The position numbers and the translations under genes are program-made. A DNA stretch of 64,000 bases. Source: Candidatus Liberibacter americanus str. Sao Paulo (GTDB taxonomy: Bacteria; Pseudomonadota; Alphaproteobacteria; Rhizobiales; Rhizobiaceae). Under the pieces are notes generated by a model. The model had not been told where the DNA came from. It made no database searches and was given only the letters and a program-made list of their open reading frames with translations. The stretch lies in contig NC_022793.1 in the NCBI RefSeq assembly GCF_000496595.1, forward strand, positions 744,001-808,000, read 5' to 3'. This document shows positions 16,430 through 22,773 of this stretch, in pieces; within the stretch, counting starts at the first letter, position 1; each line of letters opens with the position of its first letter.

Positions 16430-17253
16430 TTTTTGCTCCCTTTTAGTACCGAACTACCGCATATTTCCACATTACCGCTAATTATCTCATCACCACAGAC
16501 TTTTTTATGATAGACTGATGCATTTTCACGGACTACCGCATTATCACAGACTATCGCATTCTCAGATACGAACGCATTACCATATATTCGAGCATTACCA
16601 GATATCTCCGCGCCCTCAAATATTCGAGCGTTATCAGATATCTCCGCATTATCAGATATCTTCGCATTATCAGATACGTGCGCATTGTCGCTAACTTTCG
16701 CCCTATCAGATATTCGTGCGCTCTCAGATATCTCCGCGTTATCATATATCTCCGCGTTATCATATATCCCCGCGCCATCAGATATTCGAGCGTTATCAGA
16801 TATCTCCGCATTATCACAGACGATCGCATTATCAGATATGAACGCATTCTCACAGACTACCGCATTACCGCTAACTTTCGCACTATCAAATACTCCCGCA
16901 TTATCACGGACTATCGCATCACCGATAACTTCCGCCTCTCCAGATACTTTTGCATTATCTGATACGATCACATTATCAGATACTATCGCGTCATAAGATA
17001 TTGCCGCATTGTCAGATATCATAGCATTATCAGTTACTCTCGATTTATCACCCCATACCTTAGCGTTATCAGCCACCCAACAATTACCTGCGTGGGATAA
17101 GTTATTCTCTTTCTGTATCCAACCGCCTAAATCACCCTTCTTAACATCACCAAAGTCACGTAATGCTCTTATGCGATGTAGCGTAATAACAGTTGATTCA
17201 AAGTCCAAAAGTTCTTTAGTCTCATCTGTAAATTCGTACTTCTTAGTAATCAT
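16426..17253 (-). CDS. Beta-solenoid (hexapeptide-like repeat) phage protein
   Basis: A 275-residue protein. The first 55 residues are a small domain ending GDLGGWIQKENNLS. The rest consists of about 30 six-residue repeats of the type [AIV]-[SCR]-[DGE]-N-A-x, which should fold as a left-handed beta-helix. The repeats are encoded by 18-bp DNA units. Proteins with an LGG(F/W)I.KE.NLS head and such repeats occur in many phages and are unannotated. The fold resembles acyltransferase and polymer-forming proteins, but no catalytic His is evident. It overlaps the BRO antirepressor by 11 bp and is coupled by ATGA to the membrane microproteins, so all are probably co-expressed. Confidence 0.75.
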   Translation of the reverse strand: MITKKYEFTDETKELLDFESTVITLHRIRALRDFGDVKKGDLGGWIQKENNLSHAGNCWVADNAKVWGDKSRVTDNAMISDNAAISYDAIVSDNVIVSDNAKVSGEAEVIGDAIVRDNAGVFDSAKVSGNAVVCENAFISDNAIVCDNAEISDNARISDGAGIYDNAEIYDNAEISESARISDRAKVSDNAHVSDNAKISDNAEISDNARIFEGAEISGNARIYGNAFVSENAIVCDNAVVRENASVYHKKVCGDEIISGNVEICGSSVLKGSKK

Positions 17254-18046
17254 GGCATTCCTTTTTATTGTCTTGTTTATCCATATATGACTGTAAATAC
17301 TGCACTATTTTATTTTGATTCCATCTCAATTGTTGGGTTGAACCGCTAGTATGAGCTTTCGATACATCCATCATACGACCGCCTAACTCCTCGCCTAAAG
17401 ACGTCGGAACATAGCCTTTGCTACCGTGATTTTGAACTTGAAGGGATAAATCAAGTAAAAGCCGATTAACCGCTTGTGGATTAAGTAGGGGAGTTAGCTG
17501 TTGACCTATTTGTGTGGGGGTAAGGTATTCGTCGTTGTCAGCAGAGGGTAAATAGGCGATGTCCATAGCTTCTAATTGGTTGATACCAGTTATCCTTGTA
17601 ACACCCTGATTAACCTTTAATAACAACTGGTTTTCCTTCAATCCAGCTTGTTTGGCTATCTGCTCAAAATGCTTGTGTAATCTAAGTAGTGTATTAGGAG
17701 AAACAGTCTTTGAACTAATCGAATAACTACCTGTTTTACGAATAGTTGGTAAGACGTCCTCAAATAACCAACGTTCAAACTTCTTAGCTGATGGCAATTT
17801 GCTCTTAACTATTAATCGGTACACATCGGGTTCTTTTATAACACGAGTTTTTTGATTTCGTCCAAGACTGTCTATGATGGTTCTGTAAAACACAGAGCCA
17901 TCGCAATGCTGATACACTGCATCACTGGGATTATTATAACCTAAAGCTTCAGCTATATCTTTCGCAACAAATAAAGGATTTCCTTGTTTATCAACAAGAG
18001 TACGAATGTTATTGCTTTCAAATTCAAAGGGAATTAAATTACTCAC
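17243..18046 (-). CDS. BRO-N family phage antirepressor
   Basis: A 267-residue protein with an N-terminal BRO-N domain (about residues 5-105): NNIRTLVDKQGNPLFVAKDIAEALGYNNPSDAV, then the Arg/Lys-rich strand-loop and LFEDVLPTIRKTGSY. The C-terminal part (about 150-250) looks like the DNA-binding or antirepressor region, with LTPTQIGQQLTPLLNPQAVN resembling a helix-turn-helix. In temperate phages such proteins counter the CI-type repressor and promote induction. It lies leftward of the repressor gene, under the second copy of the shared promoter/operator element, which fits a switch between repressor and antirepressor. Confidence 0.85.
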   Translation of the reverse strand: MSNLIPFEFESNNIRTLVDKQGNPLFVAKDIAEALGYNNPSDAVYQHCDGSVFYRTIIDSLGRNQKTRVIKEPDVYRLIVKSKLPSAKKFERWLFEDVLPTIRKTGSYSISSKTVSPNTLLRLHKHFEQIAKQAGLKENQLLLKVNQGVTRITGINQLEAMDIAYLPSADNDEYLTPTQIGQQLTPLLNPQAVNRLLLDLSLQVQNHGSKGYVPTSLGEELGGRMMDVSKAHTSGSTQQLRWNQNKIVQYLQSYMDKQDNKKECHDY

Positions 18047-18078
18047 CAGTTATTATCCTTAAACTTTATATCTACTTA

Positions 18079-18107
18079 AGCCCCCTCTGAGACTATCAAA
18101 GGGGGCT
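18079..18107. terminator. Stem-loop between lipoprotein and antirepressor genes
   Basis: Arms AGCCCCCT (18079-18086) and AGGGGGCT (18100-18107) form a perfect 8-bp GC-rich stem with a 13-base loop. A T-rich run (GTTTTGTT) follows on the plus side only. As a terminator it would therefore act best on rightward transcripts; on the leftward operon it would be an attenuator or partial terminator ahead of the antirepressor. Confidence 0.5.
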
Positions 18108-18127
18108 GTTTTGTTGGGTATTACTCT

Positions 18128-18310
18128 TTATTCCTGTGGTAACCCATCAATATCTACCTTGCATTCGTCGCAAGTCTCAAAATCACCTTTGCATTTGCAT
18201 TTATTAGTAGAAGTAGTGACTACATCAGTAGTTTCACTTTCTAGTAGATTACAACCAGCTAATAAACCTGATATTAACGTTGTTGCTATTAAGGTATTTT
18301 TAATTTTCAT
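18128..18310 (-). CDS. Small Cys-rich lipoprotein
   Basis: A 60-residue protein with a lipoprotein signal: basic MKIK, a hydrophobic core and the lipobox LLAGC, so Cys20 would be lipidated and processed by signal peptidase II. The mature part is about 41 residues, acidic, with CKCKGDFETCDECK, that is, four closely spaced cysteines that might bind metal or form disulfides. AAGGAAA precedes the ATG. A surface lipoprotein in a lysogeny region often acts in superinfection exclusion, but no homologue is recognised here. It lies in the leftward operon between the 109-residue gene and the stem-loop. Confidence 0.65.
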   Translation of the reverse strand: MKIKNTLIATTLISGLLAGCNLLESETTDVVTTSTNKCKCKGDFETCDECKVDIDGLPQE

Positions 18311-18347
18311 TTGATATTTTCCTTTATAGAGTTTAGTTGAGTTAAGA

Positions 18348-18677
18348 TTATTTAGTGAAATCTCGTAAATCTTCTCGTATTTTATGGATTTGACACCTTC
18401 TATCTTTCTGTCCTGCTTTATTAAGATTTCCTTTTCCGCTTCTTAACTTATGAAGTTCAAAAAGTGCTTCCTTAATAACAGGAAATCTCACGGGTAAAAC
18501 ATCACCAAATATCACAATAGCTTCATCTAAAAAGTGTTTGCGATAGCCATTGCACACATGTTTCCAAAGCCTCCTATCCGCATCTCTTATCCTATCTTCA
18601 GCTATACGAAATATAATGTGTTCTTCCATCTCCTCTATAGTGTCAAAATCCAGTGTTTTAAGAATTGATGAAGCCAT
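18348..18677 (-). CDS. Small phage protein, unknown
   Basis: A 109-residue soluble, charged, mostly helical protein with no recognised domain. The N-terminal half is acidic (DFDTIEEMEEHIIFRIAEDR) and the C-terminal half basic (KGNLNKAGQKDRRCQIHK). An AGGAGGT-like site precedes the ATG. It starts 12 bp after the upstream 99-residue gene and is part of the leftward operon from the 19.2-kb promoter. Confidence 0.55.
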   Translation of the reverse strand: MASSILKTLDFDTIEEMEEHIIFRIAEDRIRDADRRLWKHVCNGYRKHFLDEAIVIFGDVLPVRFPVIKEALFELHKLRSGKGNLNKAGQKDRRCQIHKIREDLRDFTK

Positions 18678-18689
18678 TTTAACACCTCC

Positions 18690-18989
18690 TTATACACATA
18701 CATCATGAGCTACACAGACAGTTTCCCTTTCCACATGAGATATGAAATACTCTAAATCTTGAGCTAACTTCTTAGCTTTCTCACAAGCCTCAAAGTCTTC
18801 AATATTCATATCCGCAAGATCCCTTGTTATTTTGCATATATCATCTTGAGCTTTAAGAATGTTTGGCAGTTGTATTGTACACTGGCTAAGACAATTGTAT
18901 GCGTTATATAGGTAGTTGACATCTTGGTTTAAAATGTAATACCTAAGGGATGATATGCTTTCTTTTATGCTAATTGTGGTTTCATCCAT
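18690..18989 (-). CDS. First gene of the second leftward operon, unknown
   Basis: A 99-residue helical protein with six cysteines and no membrane segment or known motif. It is the first gene downstream of the leftward promoter/operator copy at 19173-19229. The roughly 185-bp leader includes a C-run/G-run hairpin near 19004-19020 just before its ribosome-binding region. Its position opposite the repressor is where many phages put a Cro-like gene, but I see no helix-turn-helix, so that role is not supported. Confidence 0.55.
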   Translation of the reverse strand: MDETTISIKESISSLRYYILNQDVNYLYNAYNCLSQCTIQLPNILKAQDDICKITRDLADMNIEDFEACEKAKKLAQDLEYFISHVERETVCVAHDVCV

Positions 18990-19172
18990 AATTGCTTCCT
19001 TTATCCCCCCTAAAAAGGGGAGTTATTATCCTGTTTAAATTATTGATTAATGGCAGTGAGAGTTTCTAACTTTAAGATACTTGTTCAATATTTAATTCTG
19101 TTATTTTCTTTCTCCGTTCTAACTACAGCTAAATCAGCGGTTGTTCTTGTTAACTGATGATTTATTGATGGC

Positions 19173-19229
19173 ATATTGTATCAATAAAATATATAAGTCA
19201 AGCCTATAAATAATATTTTATTGATAAAT
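19173..19229 (-). promoter_or_regulatory. 57-bp promoter/operator element, copy 2 (accessory operon promoter)
   Basis: Identical over 57 bp to 11889-11945, while the sequence on both sides differs. On the minus strand TTGACT (19201-19196) lies 17 bp from CAATAT (19178-19173) and would drive the operon that contains the antirepressor and SLATT genes. The same 14-bp inverted arms, TATCAATAAAATAT and complement, flank the -35 box. It sits 28 bp from the repressor promoter, so repressor bound here could control both directions. Confidence 0.7.
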
Positions 19230-19256
19230 TATTTTCTAGACGATGGCCTTAAATCC

Positions 19257-19285
19257 TTGAACTATTGTTGCTATCAGTCTATAAA
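19257..19285 (+). promoter_or_regulatory. Repressor promoter, probably giving a leaderless mRNA
   Basis: TTGAAC (19257-19262), 17 bp, TATAAA (19280-19285). The predicted start of transcription falls on or next to the ATG at 19292. Leaderless repressor mRNA is known for lambda cI from PRM. The AAGGA seen before the ATG is only about four bases away and may not act as a ribosome-binding site. Confidence 0.6.
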
Positions 19286-19291
19286 GGAAAT

Positions 19292-20011
19292 ATGAAACAA
19301 GAAGATAAAAACAACTTAGATTGGAAGATAATAGGCTCACGCTTTAAACAAGTGCGTGAAGAACGTAATTACACCCAAGAGCAAATAGGGAAGCTGTCTA
19401 ATCAGTTGCAAGTTTGTATAGCTAGGTTTGAAGCTGGGGCACAACCAGCCAGTACACACTACGCATTGTTTTTACGCAATGAATTTTGCGTGTCTTTCGA
19501 TTGGTTATATGATGGCGAGAATGTCATAGTTAAAAATTCTCACAATAAGGTTGAAATTATCAATCCCATAGAAATAGGAAAAAGAATAAAGAATATTAGA
19601 AATAAAGAGTGTATGACTCTTAAAGCTTTCGGGGAATGGATCGGTATATCTTATGTTGCGGTTCTTAATATAGAAAAAGGAAATAGAACCCCAGAAATCA
19701 AAACAGCACTTAAGATTAAACGTGCCTTAAACAAGCCATTAGACTGGATATACTTTGGAGATAACTGTATTGTAACCAAAGGTAGCGTTGACATGCCTAC
19801 AACCATTCGTTACACCCCTTTAAAACAGCTTAAAAAAGAGTTAAAAGAGGAAGCGATAAACTACATTAAGAAAATGGATACCAGAGATTTAGCCATGTTA
19901 ATGACACGTTTAAAAGCTGAACAAAAGGTTATATCAGCTAAGGATTGTACAAATAATGATACACAACACAACACAACACAACACAACACACGTTCTCACG
20001 AGAAAAAATAA
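19292..20011 (+). CDS. Double helix-turn-helix (XRE) phage repressor
   Basis: A 239-residue protein with two XRE-type HTH domains in tandem. The first, about residues 15-70, has GSRFKQVREERNYTQEQIGK and the second, about 92-145, has GKRIKNIRNKECMTLKAFGEW followed by EKGNRTPE. Each is followed by an FDWLY- or LDWIYFGDN-type segment typical of phage C-type repressors. There is no LexA-like peptidase domain, so induction would not be by self-cleavage; the BRO antirepressor may serve instead. I chose ATG 19292 rather than an upstream TTG (19265), because the promoter ends just before it. The C-terminal tail contains an ACACA repeat that can frameshift. It probably binds the 57-bp elements. Confidence 0.82.
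   Translation: MKQEDKNNLDWKIIGSRFKQVREERNYTQEQIGKLSNQLQVCIARFEAGAQPASTHYALFLRNEFCVSFDWLYDGENVIVKNSHNKVEIINPIEIGKRIKNIRNKECMTLKAFGEWIGISYVAVLNIEKGNRTPEIKTALKIKRALNKPLDWIYFGDNCIVTKGSVDMPTTIRYTPLKQLKKELKEEAINYIKKMDTRDLAMLMTRLKAEQKVISAKDCTNNDTQHNTTQHNTRSHEKK
19961..19990. repeat. Pentanucleotide microsatellite (ACACA)6 in the repressor 3' end
   Basis: Six perfect copies of ACACA within the coding sequence, encoding the TQHNTTQHNT tail. The unit is not a multiple of three, so slippage would alter or extend the last residues of the repressor. Confidence 0.9.
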
Positions 20012-20092
20012 AAGTCAAGGAAAACAGGTATTTATCTCGTTTTGTCCACAACTTATTAGGGTATTTCTCTTTGGTTTTAGTGTGGTTGTCTG

Positions 20093-20929
20093 ATGGCTCA
20101 AAATCAAGAAGAGAAAAAGAAATTAAAATTGTGGGATGCGATTATTTCTTTTTTCCCGAAAGCAAATCTTATTTTACTCGGGTCTCCGGAAGAGGTGAGT
20201 AATATGTTATCTCTTCTACCTTTTTGGAGGGCGGCTTATATGAACCTCTTTAAAAGAACTGTAGCTTGTATTTTTTATTGTTTGCTAGTTACGGCAGTAG
20301 TTAACACGTTGATTAGTTTTGTTCCTACAAGCAAACATCCTAGTTTATTTTTTATAAGTGACGTTTTACAGACAATTCATTCCTTCTTGATATGGATATC
20401 TCCTGATCCGTTTTTATTGCTTATTATCCTATCTTTCTTTCTTGCACTCAACGGCAATACTAAGATAAAAATGATAAACGATATAAAACGTGTCGAATAC
20501 CTTATCTCTGAGATGAAAAAAGATTGTGACAAATTACTATCTCATGAGGAAAAGAAAGTCTCATACGCTAAAGCTGTTGTGGAACACATAGAAAAGTATG
20601 GAGATTTTAACACTGACAAGTTTCCTAAAACGCCAGAGCAACGTTTAGGTTTACAATTACAGAAGCTGAGTGATCAGATTGAGACAAACACTTATTTTAT
20701 AAGAATGAATATTGAAAGCAATGTCGAGAAAATTGAAAATATAATTAGCAAATATGTAGGAAGACGTTTTCCAACGCGTAAGTTGGTGCTGGGAAGATCT
20801 ATTTCAAATTGTAATATTCCAATATGGATTTATATAGATAACATTCGGTTTGTAGCAGATCTTCTTTTGGGTGATGAGATTGAGAATGCCAAGGAATCAC
20901 GTGATGAGTTTATCGGATCAGTCACTTAA
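20093..20929 (+). CDS. Membrane protein downstream of the repressor, possible immunity function
   Basis: A 278-residue protein, not recognised. The N-terminus is basic and soluble. Membrane helices lie at about 57-78 and 100-124, possibly as a hairpin, followed by a long cytosolic coiled coil (about 128-225) rich in Glu and Lys, then a short C-terminal domain. It lies 81 bp after the repressor on the same strand, the place where lysogenically expressed exclusion genes are often found. It is unrelated in sequence to the SLATT protein but shares the TM-hairpin plus helical-domain plan. A role in superinfection exclusion is a guess from position and topology. Confidence 0.6.
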   Translation: MAQNQEEKKKLKLWDAIISFFPKANLILLGSPEEVSNMLSLLPFWRAAYMNLFKRTVACIFYCLLVTAVVNTLISFVPTSKHPSLFFISDVLQTIHSFLIWISPDPFLLLIILSFFLALNGNTKIKMINDIKRVEYLISEMKKDCDKLLSHEEKKVSYAKAVVEHIEKYGDFNTDKFPKTPEQRLGLQLQKLSDQIETNTYFIRMNIESNVEKIENIISKYVGRRFPTRKLVLGRSISNCNIPIWIYIDNIRFVADLLLGDEIENAKESRDEFIGSVT

Positions 20930-20997
20930 ACAGACAATTTTATCACATACCTGTCCTGTCGTAATTCTTTTTTCAAAATATCTCTTGATTTATCATT

Positions 20998-21051
20998 TAT
21001 AATATACTACCAACAACATACGAAACTACTTAAGTTTCCAATGTGATAAGA
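20998..21051 (+). promoter_or_regulatory. TATAAT box plus 51-bp leader element, copy 2
   Basis: A TATAAT box at 20998-21003 runs straight into the 51-bp element (21001-21051) that is the exact reverse complement of 11843-11893. No convincing -35 box lies 17 bp upstream. The 17-bp dyad GAAACTACTTAAGTTTC is at 21022-21038. A rightward transcript from here would read across the palindromic region towards the late genes. Confidence 0.5.
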
Positions 21052-21151
21052 GAATATCGTAGCTGATATAAACTTCCTTAGTCAATCCCATATATCACAA
21101 AAAAGTAAGCAACTTGGTAAAAAAAAGAGTGTTGACGCTTTTAAAGCTCAA

Positions 21152-21497
21152 AAAGTGAGTCAGCTGAGTCAGCAGTGAGTCATCAAAAATAATTCATCTG
21201 ACTCACCCTAAAATCCTCATAATGACACAGAGATGCCTTTAGAAATCAAAAAACAACAAAAGTGAGTCAGTGAGTCAGATGAATCCGTAAAGTAGCCCAT
21301 ATATACGTATTTATATACTTTTAAAAAAAATGTAAAAAAACTCTATATGTGCGTAGGTTCCCGAATCATCTGACTCACTGACTCACTTTTGATATAAAGT
21401 TAAATCTAGACGGGTTTATATACTCATATAGCAGTTTTGGGGTGAGTCAGATAAGCCTAAACCTGCTGGCTCACTGCTGACTCAGCTGACTCACTTT
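21152..21497. other. 346-bp nested palindrome with eleven TGASTCA motifs (candidate origin or packaging site)
   Basis: A gene-free region with three nested pairs of inverted arms on one shared centre (about 21324): 28 bp exact (21152-21179 with 21470-21497), 13 bp exact (21196-21208 with 21440-21452) and 25 bp exact (21258-21282 with 21366-21390). Eleven copies of TGAGTCA/TGACTCA start at 21156, 21165, 21176, 21199, 21263, 21271, 21371, 21379, 21443, 21478 and 21487. The centre is AT-rich. Iteron-like repeats beside an AT-rich core suggest an origin for the P4-type initiator; its place just upstream of terminase also allows a packaging site. Confidence 0.85.
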
Positions 21498-21537
21498 GTT
21501 TCTTCTCCAATTTGTTTATTGGCTTGTAGGCTTTTAA

Positions 21538-21572
21538 GGCTTTTGAAGAGTGCTTCCAAAGCTTCAAAAGCC
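21538..21572. repeat. Perfect 11-bp inverted repeat upstream of the small terminase
   Basis: GGCTTTTGAAG (21538-21548) and CTTCAAAAGCC (21562-21572) with a 13-base loop. No T-run follows, so a terminator is unlikely. The AGGCTTTTAAGGC word beside it resembles the tandem repeats at 22232-22359, which hints that both belong to one packaging or replication region. Confidence 0.75.
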
Positions 21573-21605
21573 CGATATTCGCGCGCACGAAAAAGCAGTT
21601 AAAAC

Positions 21606-21634
21606 TGTACAAAATCAATGCTTTATGCTATAAA
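21606..21634 (+). promoter_or_regulatory. Possible late-operon promoter before the small terminase
   Basis: TGTACA (21606-21611), 17 bp, TATAAA (21629-21634), six bases before the ATG at 21641. The -35 match is moderate (4 of 6). If used, the mRNA would be leaderless, as predicted for the repressor and the 15141 gene. Confidence 0.35.
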
Positions 21635-21640
21635 AACCAT

Positions 21641-22195
21641 ATGAATAAAACAGTTAAGAAAGCTAGAAAAGCTATAGTTAGATATTCTGCTTCATTGATG
21701 AGTAGTATTATTAAAAGAGTTGCTAATGGCTCAGCTCTTGCTCATGTATTAAAAAAGCCTAACATGCCGCATTATGATACGTTTTACGATTGGCTTAAGA
21801 AGTATCCGCATCATGCTAAAGAGTATGAAGAGGCGGTACGTTGTAGATTGGAATATATGATTGATGAAATGCTTAATGAACCTGAACCGACTGAAGAGGA
21901 ACTATCTAATCCGATATTTTACTCCAAGATGCGAGATAGGAGGCAAAAAGGTCTTATGTGGACATTAGAGAAGATACATCGTCAGAAATATGGCAATCAC
22001 ATATCAATTGAGAATAAGCACACCTTAGATTTAAAGCCTATATTGAATAGAATAGAACAAAGCATGAAGGAAAAGGGGTTGAAGGCTGTAGGTGGAGTGG
22101 AATTGCCAGAGACAGGGCATAAAAAGCCAGAAAGGCTTACTGAGATCCCAAAAGCACATAAGGATGATAATAATACCATACTACATAAAAAGTAA
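21641..22195 (+). CDS. Terminase small subunit
   Basis: DNA-recognition subunit of the packaging motor, 184 residues. The N-terminal part (SSIIKRVANGSALAHVLKKPNMPHYDTFYDWLKKYP) fits the helix-turn-helix of small terminases widespread in proteobacterial phages: a helix, an A..L.. turn, then a P....YDWL recognition region. A basic, extended C-terminus follows. It is the first gene of the rightward late operon and lies between the palindrome and terL, the usual site next to the packaging sequence. No Shine-Dalgarno is visible. A 578-bp gene-free gap separates it from terL, which is unusual. Confidence 0.8.
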   Translation: MNKTVKKARKAIVRYSASLMSSIIKRVANGSALAHVLKKPNMPHYDTFYDWLKKYPHHAKEYEEAVRCRLEYMIDEMLNEPEPTEEELSNPIFYSKMRDRRQKGLMWTLEKIHRQKYGNHISIENKHTLDLKPILNRIEQSMKEKGLKAVGGVELPETGHKKPERLTEIPKAHKDDNNTILHKK

Positions 22196-22231
22196 AATCT
22201 AGGTATGTTTATGAGCTTTTTAGGTTTTATA

Positions 22232-22359
22232 TGCTGTGAGGCTTTAAAAGGCTTATGATGCTGTGGGGCTTTAAAAGGCTTATGATGCTGTGAGGCTTTA
22301 TAGGCTTATGATGCTGTGAGGCTTTATAGGCTTATGATGCTGTGAGGCTTTAGAGGCTT
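22232..22359. repeat. Five tandem 26-27-bp repeats between terminase genes
   Basis: Units start at 22232, 22259, 22286, 22312 and 22338. Each reads TGCTGTGAGGCTTTAAAAGG-like followed by CTTATGA; the two middle units are identical and 26 bp long. No spacers separate them. Possible roles are a pac or cos-type binding site for the small terminase or a structured leader. Confidence 0.85.
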
Positions 22360-22374
22360 TTTAAGATTTTGGAA

Positions 22375-22389
22375 GGGGGGTAGCCCCCC
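22375..22389. terminator. GC-only hairpin in the terminase gap
   Basis: Six G, loop TAG, six C. A short T-run (CTTTTTC) begins about five bases later, so it could be an intrinsic terminator of the small-terminase transcript. In such AT-rich DNA it stands out and might alternatively be part of a packaging site. From 22390 to 22680 the sequence is very AT-rich and I see no gene. Confidence 0.5.
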
Positions 22390-22689
22390 AATGCTTTTTC
22401 ATTAGAGATATATAGCCTACCCTCCGACAATTTTTATAAAATTTAGAAAATATTAAAATTTTACTTATTTGAAAATATTAAAACCCATATCTATTTTATA
22501 TACACAACACCGCTTCTTTAGCTCGTAAAGCCTATTTTATTTGCTAAAAAAATAAAACCTGTTATATAACTCATAAAAACAGAAAAAATTAAATTAAAAG
22601 CTATTTCTGTCGGTTTACTGCTTGCATTTTATTAATATTATGTTATTGTAACCATGATGGTTCTGCCTAACCACATCTTTTTTCTATCT

Positions 22690-22743
22690 GATAGGATTGA
22701 AGAGAGTTATGGATGGCAGACTGTAATTCTCTTCAATCTTATC
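22690..22743. repeat. 20-bp imperfect inverted repeat just upstream of terL
   Basis: Arms 22690-22709 (GATAGGATTGAAGAGAGTTA) and 22724-22743 pair at 18 of 20 positions with a 14-base loop. It ends 30 bp before the terL start. An RNA hairpin here could be an attenuator or RNase III site; as DNA it could be a terminase-binding site. Confidence 0.7.
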
Positions 22744-22773
22744 GGATATGGTTTTGATTGATGAGTTGTTATT

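Noticed and set aside
16440..17090. Regular 18-bp repeats suggesting a CRISPR or satellite array
   Set aside because: There are no spacers; the period is a multiple of three and keeps an open leftward frame encoding hexapeptide repeats, so it is a protein-coding beta-solenoid.
18079..18107. Simple terminator for the leftward accessory operon
   Set aside because: The T-run is on the plus side only, so termination of the leftward transcript is not supported; listed with low confidence as a stem-loop.
22232..22359. Tandem repeats as a CRISPR array
   Set aside because: The units are directly adjacent without unique spacers and there are no cas genes nearby.
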